Assembly: GCA_017403825.1 (NCBI GenBank)
Contig: JAFRDO010000012.1
Location: forward strand, 1-64,000
Origin: Kiritimatiellia bacterium
Lineage (GTDB): Bacteria; Verrucomicrobiota; Kiritimatiellia; RFP12; UBA1067
Direction of reading: 5' to 3'
DNA length: 64,000 nucleotides
This document shows, piece by piece, positions 51,843 to 60,084 of the stretch. The notes beneath the pieces are model-generated. The model did no database searches. It was not told the origin of the DNA and saw only the letters and a list, made by a program, of their open reading frames with translations. Each line of letters begins with the position of its first letter. The stretch's first letter is position 1. The translations under genes and the position numbers were made by a program.

Positions 51843-53459
51843 CTACCGGAACCGGAACGAATAGAGGTCGGCGTCTGACATGTCAAACTCCACCGTCACT
51901 GCACGCCCCGCAAAGCCGGACAGCTGGACGCTCTCCTCGAAATCGACCACACGGTCAACCTTGTCGCCGAAAAGCTCCACGCTCCTGAGAACCGAACCAG
52001 CTTCATCGCGCAGCGTCACGAACATGCGTCCGCGCGCAGAAGTCGAGAAGTTCACGAGCATTTCATGTCCCGTGAACACAAGCGGCTTCGTCACAACTTT
52101 CTGTCCGGCATACGTAGCATGACGCGAAATGAAACCGTCCTGACGCAGGCGATAGCGGTGCAGACGTGACGCCAGCCCCGTCCAGTGCCGGTCGAACGCA
52201 TAAAGCGAAATCTCGTCATCTCCCCCTTCTCCAAACGGAGACGGAGTCTTCACAAGCGTACGGGCCGGATAGCAGTCGCCATAGACCCAGTTGCCGCCAT
52301 TTTCCGGCCCCGGACGCATGAATGCATCTTCCTCGCGGAAGAACCGCTGACCGTCGCGGGAAAACATGAAGATGCAGTCCGTAAGCGTCAGGCCGAAACG
52401 CGGATGACCGTGATCCATGCGCCAGCGACGCTTTTCCACAGATGGCAGACGGTCGTAGTTGGCCGTCCATGCCTTGCGCTGAACGTAGCGCGAAGGGAAT
52501 CCGATGAAGATGGACGGCTCACGGAAGTAAGGCTCGATCACATTCGTGTAGAGCGAATAGTCCTCGGCCCCCGGCCCGAAATCAAGGAGCACAGGTTCAG
52601 TCCATGTCTTAAAGTCCCTTGACTCGCAGTGACGCACATCGCGCAAGGTCAAGTCGCCGTTGCGTTCCTCTTTCACATGGTGATAGCCACGCAGATAAAG
52701 ATGATAGACGCCACGCACGCTGTCCCAGAAGCCGACGTTTAGCGTGTCGAACGCGCCTGCTCGCGTCAGCAGCCAGCCCCTGCGGAAATGGATGCCGTCG
52801 GCGGAAAGGAAACACCAGAGGCCGCGGTCGAACTTCTTGCCGCCCGACTCGACGACTACTGGATCGCCAGGTGCCGGCATCACGGCTGAACCGTCCGCGT
52901 TCATCGTCGCAAAGAACGCCCCGATCCCCTTGTATCGCTCGTCTGGCGGACAGGCGGGGTTGGTGTCCTTGAATACGAAGAAGTTGTCCCACCCATGCTC
53001 GTTGGACGTGCTGTCGAGAATGCAGTTGTTCTTCTTGGAACCTTTGAAATTCACGATTCCCAGTTCTGGCTTGACCCATGTGACGCCGCCGTCGCGGCTC
53101 TCAGCATATCCGATGCGCACCGAATTGGCAGCAAAGCGTTTTCGCACGTCCTTCCACCCGCAACCGATGGCACAGCTGTTGTAGTACATGCGCAGGAAAT
53201 CGCCCTTCTCGTCGCGGTCGGGAACGATGCAGTGGTAGTCGCACCCGTCGCCCTCCCAAGGCTCATCGTGCGTAAGCGCGACGCCGGCGTATTCTGGATG
53301 ATGCACAAGACGAGACGCCGTCGTCTGCGAAGTATCGACAACATGGTCGTCCCACAACACCTGAAGGCGACTTCCCACTTGCAACGACGCTGAAGCGGAC
53401 GATGCAATGGTCGCCCCAAGCGCTGCTGCCACAATACCTGCACGGAAGAGGTTGTTCAT
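51843..53459 (-). CDS. Exported beta-propeller protein, GH32/GH43-like fold
   Basis: The 538-residue product has a signal peptide (residues 1-24). VLWDDHVVD, LVHHPEYAGVALTHDEPWEGDG, FLRMYYNSC, GYAESRDGGVTWVKPELG and CESRDFKTWTEPVLLDFG follow, the repeated strand pattern of five-bladed propellers seen in GH32/GH43-like and BNR-type proteins. This group is common in Planctomycetes-like genomes. The C-terminal 110 residues look like a beta-sandwich. Catalytic Asp/Glu triads cannot be assigned with certainty. It lies 4 bp after the upstream gene and 10 bp before the GH36 gene. Confidence 0.72.
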   Translation of the reverse strand: MNNLFRAGIVAAALGATIASSASASLQVGSRLQVLWDDHVVDTSQTTASRLVHHPEYAGVALTHDEPWEGDGCDYHCIVPDRDEKGDFLRMYYNSCAIGCGWKDVRKRFAANSVRIGYAESRDGGVTWVKPELGIVNFKGSKKNNCILDSTSNEHGWDNFFVFKDTNPACPPDERYKGIGAFFATMNADGSAVMPAPGDPVVVESGGKKFDRGLWCFLSADGIHFRRGWLLTRAGAFDTLNVGFWDSVRGVYHLYLRGYHHVKEERNGDLTLRDVRHCESRDFKTWTEPVLLDFGPGAEDYSLYTNVIEPYFREPSIFIGFPSRYVQRKAWTANYDRLPSVEKRRWRMDHGHPRFGLTLTDCIFMFSRDGQRFFREEDAFMRPGPENGGNWVYGDCYPARTLVKTPSPFGEGGDDEISLYAFDRHWTGLASRLHRYRLRQDGFISRHATYAGQKVVTKPLVFTGHEMLVNFSTSARGRMFVTLRDEAGSVLRSVELFGDKVDRVVDFEESVQLSGFAGRAVTVEFDMSDADLYSFRFR

Positions 53460-53463
53460 ATCG

Positions 53464-56064
53464 CTATTTGAAGATCAGGTAAAACCCCTCAAGACGGATT
53501 CGTGCACTTTGCGTTTCGTATGCGATTCTGCCGGAATTGCAGCCCGACACCGAAGCGAACGGTGACGTCAGCTTCCCGCCGGTGGAGAGGAAACTCCCCC
53601 GCATCGTGCCGGGGAACCCAGTCATAGTCAACGGGATTTGCGTAACGTCCCAATCGCCCACGACATGCAGGACGGGCACCTCCGCCATGCCTGTAGCGTC
53701 GAATTCAAGCGCACGAACCGCCGGGCTCAATCCTGCGAAATCCAACGTTGCTTCGCCTGACACCACAAAATCGCTGGAAGGCGCAATTTCACCGTTGAAC
53801 GCAAGTTTCGGCTGCACCTGCTGAGGTATCTTCCACTTCTGCATCAAGATTGCCGATATCTCGTCAATCTGGGAATCGGTCAGTGCCTCTTCGAACAACA
53901 GCACTTCGTGGAGGTCCATGATGAGCGAGGATGCCGTACCAACCGCCGTGCCGTTGTCGCGTATCAGGAACTGGGCACCTATGGCCTCGAACGACCCAAT
54001 GTTGGCATTGCGTACGACCAGCAGGTTCAGATTCGTATGGGCTGACGCCTCGTATATTGCCGTTCCCGTAGCCTTGCGCCCGTTCGTCCACGCCTCATTC
54101 ATGTTTGCCATGTTCCACCCGTTGTTATTTTCGCGCAGAAAACGGAACGTGTAGCCCTTGACCATTCCAAGAAATCCCGAAGTCGAACTAGGCTCGCGCT
54201 GGCGCTGGACGAAGAAGAAGGTCCGCGCCTGGAAATTGGCTGCGGCTCCATTCTTCCTGGCGGCAATAAAGGTGCAGGCGCGCGTCGCGCCACCGCCCGT
54301 ATAGCCGAACATCACGGCACTGCGTCCGCATGCATACGGATCGCTAACGATGACAGATGGGTTCGCATGCGGATATGTCACAGATGGATACGGGTTCGCC
54401 GCAGCCACACCATAGACAGTAACGCTATTGTCTGTAAGAGACTTCCATTCGACAAGATCGCCGTTATTATCCGTTACGAGAGTCTCCGGATGCGAACTGT
54501 CCAAATGTACGAACATCGTACCATACTGTGAAAACAAGTGATCGCCAACCAGTTTGCCGCCTGTAAGCCTCGTTTCACCGCTGTGCATTTGACCATCTGC
54601 GAGATACAGCGTGCCGGAGCCCTGCTTCTCAACATCAAAGTTTCCAGCACAGTGCACGGACAGCGTGGCCGCCATGTCGTTGGACACTACGAGCGCGGCC
54701 TTCTGTGCCGCCGTGTTAGTGATTGTACCAGACCCGATCACATTCATGCTGTCACCGACTTTCAGCGTTTCTCCCTTTAAATCAACAAGCCCGGCGGTCT
54801 TAAACGTACCAGATCCAGAAATTTCGGTCAGCGTCTGGAGACTGTCGCCACCGTCCAGCATCGCCCCAACCTCAACCGAGAACTCCGACTCCGCCGACAA
54901 AAGCGAATCGTTCAGACATGCGGCCTGCCGGGGAATGTTCCATTTCTGCATCAGGATTGCCGAGATGTCCTCTATCTGAGCATCTGTCAACGCCTCGTCG
55001 AACAACAGTATTTCGTGGAGGTCCATGATGAGCGAGGACGACGTACCTATTGCCGTGCCGTTGTCGCGTATCAGGTACTGGGTGCCTATGGCCTCGAACG
55101 ACCCGAGGTTTACATTGCGTACGACCAGCAGGTTCAGATTCGTATGGGCTGACGCCTCGTATGTTGCCGTCCCCGCGGCCTTGCGCCCGTTCGTCCACGC
55201 CTCATTCATGTTTGCCAGGTTCCATCCGTTGCCGCCGGCACGCAAAAAGCGGAACGTGTAGCCCTTGACCATTCCAAGAAAACCCATTTCCGAACTGGGA
55301 TCGCGCTGGCGCTGGACGAAGAAGAAGGTCCGCGCCTGGAAATTGGCTGCGGCTCCATTCTTCCTGGCGGCAATAAAGGTGCAGGCGCGCGTCGCGCCCC
55401 CGCCCGTATAGCCAAACATAACGGCGCTGCGTCCGCCGGCATACGAATCACTGGCGATGATGGATGGGTTCGCATGCGGATACGTAACCGAAGGATAAAG
55501 GTTAGCCGCAGCCGCACCATACACCGTGACACCGTTGTCAGTGAGAGACTTCCATTCGGACAGGTCTCCGTTCCCATCCGCAACCAGCGTTTCAGGATGC
55601 GATGCGTCGAGATGCACCGAAAGCGTGCCGTAGGCGCTGTAGTCTGCATAGGAAAGGTCTGGCGCTGTCGTCAACGTCCCCTCGATGACGCGAGTCTCTC
55701 CGGTGTAGGACTGCCGCGCGGCAAGTGACAGCCTGCCGTTGCCGAGCTTTTCCACGGCAATGTCGCCGCAGATGGATGCCGCCAGGCGCACGTCGGCGTT
55801 CGCCGTCAGAGTCAGGGTCACGGGCGAATCCGCCATGTTCATGATACAGCTGGCCGCACAATCGCTTGACAGGGAGACAGACGCATTGCCCGTCAGCTCC
55901 ACTACCGAAGTTGCGCTTGGAAGCTGCCCGTTCGCCCAGTTGTCCGCGTCATTCCAGTCTGTAGTTGCTCCGCCGCCGGTCCACCGCGCCGCCTCGGCCA
56001 CAGGCGCTGAAAAAAGCGACGCGAACGCAACGGCTGCAAGTACAGTCGCACTAAACTGTTTCAT
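53464..56064 (-). CDS. Exported autotransporter-strand and LamG-like protein with internal duplication and the C-terminal tail motif
   Basis: The ATG at 56064 (GGGGAG 7 bases upstream) gives 866 residues with a signal peptide to about residue 26. An initial WTGGGATTDWNDADNWANG stretch and KLGNGRLSLAARQSYTGETRV match autotransporter-associated beta-strand repeats. Residues about 100-390 and 470-755 are two copies of one unit spaced by 369 codons, each joining a strand repeat to a lectin-like domain (HLDASHPETLV, FIAARKNGAAANFQARTFFF, LIMDLHEILLFDEALTDAQIE). The end, GFYLIFK, fits the shared tail. It heads an operon with the propeller protein and GH36. Despite the strand repeats no autotransporter barrel is present. 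Confidence 0.82.
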   Translation of the reverse strand: MKQFSATVLAAVAFASLFSAPVAEAARWTGGGATTDWNDADNWANGQLPSATSVVELTGNASVSLSSDCAASCIMNMADSPVTLTLTANADVRLAASICGDIAVEKLGNGRLSLAARQSYTGETRVIEGTLTTAPDLSYADYSAYGTLSVHLDASHPETLVADGNGDLSEWKSLTDNGVTVYGAAAANLYPSVTYPHANPSIIASDSYAGGRSAVMFGYTGGGATRACTFIAARKNGAAANFQARTFFFVQRQRDPSSEMGFLGMVKGYTFRFLRAGGNGWNLANMNEAWTNGRKAAGTATYEASAHTNLNLLVVRNVNLGSFEAIGTQYLIRDNGTAIGTSSSLIMDLHEILLFDEALTDAQIEDISAILMQKWNIPRQAACLNDSLLSAESEFSVEVGAMLDGGDSLQTLTEISGSGTFKTAGLVDLKGETLKVGDSMNVIGSGTITNTAAQKAALVVSNDMAATLSVHCAGNFDVEKQGSGTLYLADGQMHSGETRLTGGKLVGDHLFSQYGTMFVHLDSSHPETLVTDNNGDLVEWKSLTDNSVTVYGVAAANPYPSVTYPHANPSVIVSDPYACGRSAVMFGYTGGGATRACTFIAARKNGAAANFQARTFFFVQRQREPSSTSGFLGMVKGYTFRFLRENNNGWNMANMNEAWTNGRKATGTAIYEASAHTNLNLLVVRNANIGSFEAIGAQFLIRDNGTAVGTASSLIMDLHEVLLFEEALTDSQIDEISAILMQKWKIPQQVQPKLAFNGEIAPSSDFVVSGEATLDFAGLSPAVRALEFDATGMAEVPVLHVVGDWDVTQIPLTMTGFPGTMRGSFLSTGGKLTSPFASVSGCNSGRIAYETQSARIRLEGFYLIFK

Positions 56065-56098
56065 TGGCTTTCTCCCCATTTCAGTTATGCCATGTCTG

Positions 56099-56119
56099 CC
56101 ACCGACACCTTGCCGGTGG
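56099..56119. promoter_or_regulatory. Inverted repeat CCACCG-N9-CGGTGG just after the predicted transcription start, candidate operator
   Basis: The arms lie at 56099-56104 and 56114-56119, downstream of the -10 box at 56128-56133. A repressor bound there would block the operon. The GntR/LacI-type regulator encoded directly upstream is the natural candidate. There is no T-run, so a terminator is less likely. Confidence 0.4.
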
Positions 56120-56127
56120 ACAAGTGG

Positions 56128-56157
56128 AGCATAGCACAATGGCGCAGCCAACATCAA
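56128..56157 (-). promoter_or_regulatory. Promoter of the autotransporter-strand protein operon
   Basis: TTGATG (56152-56157) and TATGCT (56128-56133) on the minus strand are separated by 18 bp. TG precedes the -10 by one base. The promoter lies in the 130-bp gap after the GntR-type regulator and 63 bp before the ATG. Confidence 0.45.
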
Positions 56158-56171
56158 TGGTTTTCTCGCAC

Positions 56172-56195
56172 ACCTCAATATCAACCTCAATATCT
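56172..56195. repeat. Two direct 12-bp repeats upstream of the -35 box
   Basis: ACCTCAATATC occurs at 56172-56182 and again at 56184-56194, spaced by 12 bp, just 3' of the regulator gene stop. The distance of 15-38 bp upstream of the -35 would suit an activator site. It could also be a chance short duplication. Confidence 0.5.
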
Positions 56196-57256
56196 TACAG
56201 ACTTTCACCGGGAATGAACCGCCAGGATATGCGCGGCGGGGCTACGCGACGTCCATCAAGGAGCTTGAGCACATATTCCGCCACCGTGTCGCCGTACGAC
56301 ACGGGATCGTTGTCGATTCTCGCCAGAGTGACTCCTGCGACCGGCTCGTTCCCGTTGTTCGAGTAGGTCACGACCTTGACATCCTTCGGTATGCGCAATC
56401 CGCTTTCCATAAGTGCCACTATTCCGCCCTCTGCGATGTAGTCATCGTCGAAGAGAATCGCATCTGGCGGATGTGCGCGATGCGCCTTGTCCGCAAAGAA
56501 GCTGGCGACCATGTCATAACCACGTCGTTTCACTTCGCCAAGGTGCAGCGGATTCTCGTTCTGCCATTCGCAGAGCACGCGCCTCACTGCGATACCGGCT
56601 TCAAACAGCTGGTTCTTGAAGCTGCGGTCCATCTTCCGTTCGATGTCGAACTCCAGCAGCGTCTTCACCTTGCGGTCGCGCATCGTGCGAATCAATTCGG
56701 CAAAGCATGTCTTGAAATCCTCACGAATCACCGCTCGGGCGTTGGGAAAGTCGCGCATGTAGCCGTTGAGGACGACATAAGGCAGAGAAAGCCTGTCACA
56801 GACCTCGGCAACCTGCGACTGATCGGTGATTAGAATCACAAAAGCAAGACCGTTCGCAGCGGAACGCCTGAGCTGAGACACGTCCAGCAGGCCATCCCTG
56901 TTCTGGTCTATGAAGATCGGAACAAAGTCCCAGCCAGCCCCGCGAATCCGCTTGGCCATCTGTATGGCGAGCTTCTGGCGGAAATAGGAAGCGGACGTAT
57001 CCACGGCAATGAACGCTATGCGGCCGTTCCATGCGCTCTGAGCGATTCCCGTGGCTACGGCTCCAATCCCCTGCTTCAGCAAGACGAGTCCTTCGTCGCG
57101 AAGTATCTGGAGCGCATGACGCACGGCAAACTCTCCCGCGCCAAAACGCCTCCTCAATGCGTCGACGGACGGCAGGACACCCTCGGCCTTATAGTATCCG
57201 TCTCGCAGCTCTTCACGCAGAGCTTCGGCAATCTCCTCTGACACGATGCGCTTCAT
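56195..57256 (-). CDS. GntR-type transcription regulator with LacI-like sugar-binding domain
   Basis: The 353-residue protein has a winged helix-turn-helix at about 1-68 (LPSVDALRRRFGAGEFAVRHALQILRDEGLVLLKQGIGAVAT), followed by a periplasmic-binding-protein-like domain of the LacI/GalR kind. That domain has GRIAFIAVD, GLAFVILITDQ, LPYVVLNGYM, PPDAILFDDDYIAEGGIVALMESGLRIPKDVKVVTYSN and VTLARIDNDP. This AraR-like arrangement usually senses a sugar. It is the last gene of the ruvA-hydE-mnmA run, 12 bp after mnmA, and lies immediately upstream of the polysaccharide operon whose promoter region has inverted and direct repeats. Confidence 0.87.
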   Translation of the reverse strand: MKRIVSEEIAEALREELRDGYYKAEGVLPSVDALRRRFGAGEFAVRHALQILRDEGLVLLKQGIGAVATGIAQSAWNGRIAFIAVDTSASYFRQKLAIQMAKRIRGAGWDFVPIFIDQNRDGLLDVSQLRRSAANGLAFVILITDQSQVAEVCDRLSLPYVVLNGYMRDFPNARAVIREDFKTCFAELIRTMRDRKVKTLLEFDIERKMDRSFKNQLFEAGIAVRRVLCEWQNENPLHLGEVKRRGYDMVASFFADKAHRAHPPDAILFDDDYIAEGGIVALMESGLRIPKDVKVVTYSNNGNEPVAGVTLARIDNDPVSYGDTVAEYVLKLLDGRRVAPPRISWRFIPGESL

Positions 57257-57268
57257 GCCATGCTTCCG

Positions 57269-58360
57269 TCAGTTGCCAGCAGAACGTCCGTCAGCCGGCG
57301 CAATGATGCCGCCACAGAGCACCTCGTCGCCACGGTACATTACCGCCGACTGCCCTGGCGCGACGCCGACGAATCCCTCGGCACGGCGGCAGACGCCGCC
57401 GCCGGAGCCGTCCGGCTCAAACGTCGCACCATACAGTGGCTCGCCGGTGGACCTGATCTTCACGCCGCAGTCGAACGGTTCCTCCGTCGGAGCGAGGGAC
57501 GCCCACCGCACGTCCGCCACGCGGAACTCAGTGCGCACCAGCTCGTCCCTGCGCCCCACGACGACTTCGTTCCTGCAGGCGTCGATCCTTACGACAAAAT
57601 ACGGCACGCCCCCTTCGGCGAACCCGAGTCCGCGCCGCTGGCCTATGGTGAAATGCCAGAACCCGTTGTGACGCGCGACGCGGCGTCCGTCGGTCGTGAC
57701 GACGTCGCCCGGACGGTCAGCCATGCCGATCAGCTCGTCGCGGTCGCCGGAATAGAAGTCCTGCGAATCCGGACGGTCAGCCGCCTCAAGCCCCGCCGCG
57801 GCCGCCAGCTCCCGAACCTCGCGCTTCTCCATGTCGCCGAGCGGAAACTCCTGCCGCGCAAGCTGCTCCTGCGAAAGACGGTAGAGAAAGTAGCTCTGGT
57901 CCTTGCGAAGATCGACGGCACGGAGAAGCGCCATGCGTCCGCCGCGTGCGGCAACGCGTGCGTAATGGCCTGTGGCGAAGCGATCGAAGCGTATGCCGGA
58001 CGCTGACGCCATATCCGGCAGGAGCCCGAACTTGATGCGCGCGTTGCAGACGACGCATGGATTCGGCGTCAGCCCGGCCCGGCTAGCCTCGCGGAAGTAG
58101 GAGACGATCTCACGTTCGTATGCGTCGGCGCAATCAAGAACATGGTACTCGATGCCGATACGCTTTGCGAACGCGGCGGCGGCAGCGATGTCATCCGCCT
58201 CGCCCGGCCCGAAGCATGCGTCGCGCGACGAGCCGCCTGCGTACCGGCCTTCCTTCCAAAGGCGCATCGTCAGGCCGACAACGTCATGTCCGGCGCGCTT
58301 CAGCAACATGGCGGCCACGCTCGAATCGACGCCGCCAGAAAGCCCGACAGCGACCCTCAC
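57269..58360 (-). CDS. mnmA: tRNA-specific 2-thiouridylase MnmA, variant cysteine pattern
   Basis: MnmA thiolates U34 of tRNAs for Lys, Glu and Gln. The ATP-pyrophosphatase loop GLSGGVDSSVAA lies at residues 6-17. TPNPCVVCNARIKFG at 98-112 has Cys105 at the usual catalytic position and Cys102 where E. coli has Asp99. The second catalytic Cys, normally in a GICFIG-type motif, is absent; the site reads DSQDFYSG (198-205). Cys49 in DACFGPGE gives a possible third cluster ligand. The rest (GHYAR, DQSYFLY, FTIGQRRGLG) is normal. The start overlaps the hydE stop as ATGA. Confidence 0.92.
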   Translation of the reverse strand: MRVAVGLSGGVDSSVAAMLLKRAGHDVVGLTMRLWKEGRYAGGSSRDACFGPGEADDIAAAAAFAKRIGIEYHVLDCADAYEREIVSYFREASRAGLTPNPCVVCNARIKFGLLPDMASASGIRFDRFATGHYARVAARGGRMALLRAVDLRKDQSYFLYRLSQEQLARQEFPLGDMEKREVRELAAAAGLEAADRPDSQDFYSGDRDELIGMADRPGDVVTTDGRRVARHNGFWHFTIGQRRGLGFAEGGVPYFVVRIDACRNEVVVGRRDELVRTEFRVADVRWASLAPTEEPFDCGVKIRSTGEPLYGATFEPDGSGGGVCRRAEGFVGVAPGQSAVMYRGDEVLCGGIIAPADGRSAGN

Positions 58361-59472
58361 GACTCGCCCCCCTTCGCGGACACGCGCCGCCGGTAGTGGA
58401 GGCTGTCTCCGCTATGTCCAAAGACTATCGTCTCGCCAATCGCCGCGAGACGCCGCTCCATGCAGCCGCGGCAACGCCCATGCGACTCGTCCAGACATGG
58501 CTTGTTCGCATAAAGCTGGTAGAGACGACGATGCTCGACATCCGTCACGTTCGGCATGACCACGTTCGCCCCCGCCAGCACGCCACGCTCCCGGCCGTCC
58601 GGCACCAGTGCCTGCAACGCCGTCGCGGCGGCGATGTTAACGTCATGCAGATAAAGGCGCGTCGCGGCGATCATCTTCAGTCCGAGAAGGAGCCGAGCCT
58701 TGGGATCGATCGGCTCGTCTGCGAGCGGCGTATCGGGGTGCGGTATGAACGGGCCCATGCCGATCATGTCCACGTCCATGTCGGCAAAAAAGACGATGTC
58801 GTCGGCAAGGTCCTCCGCCGTCTGTCCGGGAAGCCCACACATCACTCCCGTGCCGACCTGATAGCCGCATCGACGGAGGGCGCGAAGGCACTCCACGCGG
58901 CGGGCCCAGCTGTGGTCCGCCGGATGGAGCCTTCCGTACAGGGCTTCGCTTGACGTCTCGATACGCAGCAGGTAACGCACGGCTCCCGCCTCCCTCCAGC
59001 GGCGGTACGTCTCTTCGGACTGCTCGCCAAGCGACAGCGTGACGCCGAGGCCGAGTGGCGCAATCTTTCGCAACGTCTCCTCCACCATGCGCGTATGGCT
59101 CTCGCTCTCGATTTCGCCGGACTGCACGACAAGCGAGTCGTAGCCCTGCGCGGCAGCGGCTTCGGCAAGACGCACTATCTCGTCCGCTCCAAAGCGGTAT
59201 CGCGTTACGGCGCCGTTCGACCTGCGTATGCCGCAATAGAAGCAGTCCTTATCGCAGACGTTGCCGACCTCAAGGAGTCCGCGCAGCGCAACCCCGCGTC
59301 CGCAAACCGCAGCCTTCACGGAACGCGCGGCGTCGAAAAGCGCACCGACCTCCTCGTCGCCTTCGAGAGAAAGGAGCGCGGCCATTTCATCGCGTCCGAG
59401 CGCACGCGGACTTGCGACGGCACGTGCAAGCAGATCGCGTTGATTTTCCGGTGCGGTCACGGCGTCAGGCAT
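58357..59472 (-). CDS. hydE: [FeFe] hydrogenase H-cluster radical SAM maturase HydE
   Basis: HydE is a radical SAM enzyme that acts in building the dithiolate-bridged H-cluster. The radical SAM motif is Cys73-x3-Cys77-x2-Cys80 in GNVCDKDCFYCGIR, followed by VTRYRFGADEIVRLA. C-terminal Cys326-x7-Cys334-x2-Cys337 matches the second cluster site known in Thermotoga maritima HydE. VVQSGEIESESH, LSLGEQSEETYRRW and GTGVMCGLPGQTAEDLADD are typical. It shows that the organism probably has an [FeFe] hydrogenase, though hydA, hydF and hydG are not here. BioB or PylB are less likely from these motifs. Confidence 0.9.
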   Translation of the reverse strand: MPDAVTAPENQRDLLARAVASPRALGRDEMAALLSLEGDEEVGALFDAARSVKAAVCGRGVALRGLLEVGNVCDKDCFYCGIRRSNGAVTRYRFGADEIVRLAEAAAAQGYDSLVVQSGEIESESHTRMVEETLRKIAPLGLGVTLSLGEQSEETYRRWREAGAVRYLLRIETSSEALYGRLHPADHSWARRVECLRALRRCGYQVGTGVMCGLPGQTAEDLADDIVFFADMDVDMIGMGPFIPHPDTPLADEPIDPKARLLLGLKMIAATRLYLHDVNIAAATALQALVPDGRERGVLAGANVVMPNVTDVEHRRLYQLYANKPCLDESHGRCRGCMERRLAAIGETIVFGHSGDSLHYRRRVSAKGGES

Positions 59473-59485
59473 GTCATGGTCGCCG

Positions 59486-60076
59486 TCACCGCCCGGCGAG
59501 CGCCTGCTTGATGACCTGCTCGACCGTCTCCAGCTTGGGATTCTTCGCCACTACGTCGGCAACCATCTTCGAGGAGGTCTCCTCGTTGAAGCCAAGGGCC
59601 CTCAAGGCAGACACCGCGTCACGCAGCATCGGCTCGGCCGCCTGACCCGCGCCGCCGGACCTGCGAACGGCGAAGGCGTTCACCTTGTCGCGCAGCTCGA
59701 TGCAAATCTTCTCGGCAGTCTTCTTTCCGACGCCCTTGATCGCAGAAATGCGCTTCGCGTCTCCTCCGGTGATGGCCAATGCCAGCTCGCCAATGGACGA
59801 GCCGGAAAGTATGGCAATAGCAATCCTGGGGCCGACGCCGTTCACACCCGTCAGCTTGCCGAACATCTCGCGCTCGTCTTCCGTCGCGAACCCGAACAGC
59901 ACCTCGTCGTCCTCCCGGACGCAATGGGCGGTCAGAAGCCGGACGTTTTCGCCCTCGTGCGGCAGCCGCTCGTAGGTCGAAAGCGGAATCAATATTTCGT
60001 AGCCGACGCCGGCCGCCTCGACCACGACCCGTGTCGGTTCCTTTTCAGCCAGCACACCCCTCACATATGCAATCAT
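59486..60076 (-). CDS. ruvA: Holliday junction branch migration protein RuvA
   Basis: RuvA binds Holliday junctions and recruits the RuvB motor. The 196 residues show the N-terminal OB fold (MIAYVRGVLAEKEPTRVVVEAAGVGYEILIPLSTYERLP), the helix-hairpin-helix pair LTGVNGVGPRIAIAILS and ISAIKGVGKKTAEKICIELRDKV, and a C-terminal three-helix domain with AVSALRALGFNEE. The length is normal. The gene starts a run with hydE and mnmA and has a -10 box 8 nt before its ATG. Confidence 0.95.
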   Translation of the reverse strand: MIAYVRGVLAEKEPTRVVVEAAGVGYEILIPLSTYERLPHEGENVRLLTAHCVREDDEVLFGFATEDEREMFGKLTGVNGVGPRIAIAILSGSSIGELALAITGGDAKRISAIKGVGKKTAEKICIELRDKVNAFAVRRSGGAGQAAEPMLRDAVSALRALGFNEETSSKMVADVVAKNPKLETVEQVIKQALAGR

Positions 60077-60084
60077 TGCCGGTT

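Noticed and set aside
53464..56064. Classical autotransporter
   Set aside because: Strand repeats are present but there is no C-terminal barrel domain; the protein ends with the short tail instead.
7865..56064. PEP-CTERM, LPXTG or type IX sorting signals on the surface proteins
   Set aside because: There is no PEP or LPXTG motif, no transmembrane helix with basic tail, and no 70-80 residue Ig-like C-terminal domain common to them.
53464..56208. Longer start of the autotransporter-strand protein at 56208
   Set aside because: An ATG at 56064 with GGGGAG and a signal peptide directly after it is much better, and the promoter lies between the two.
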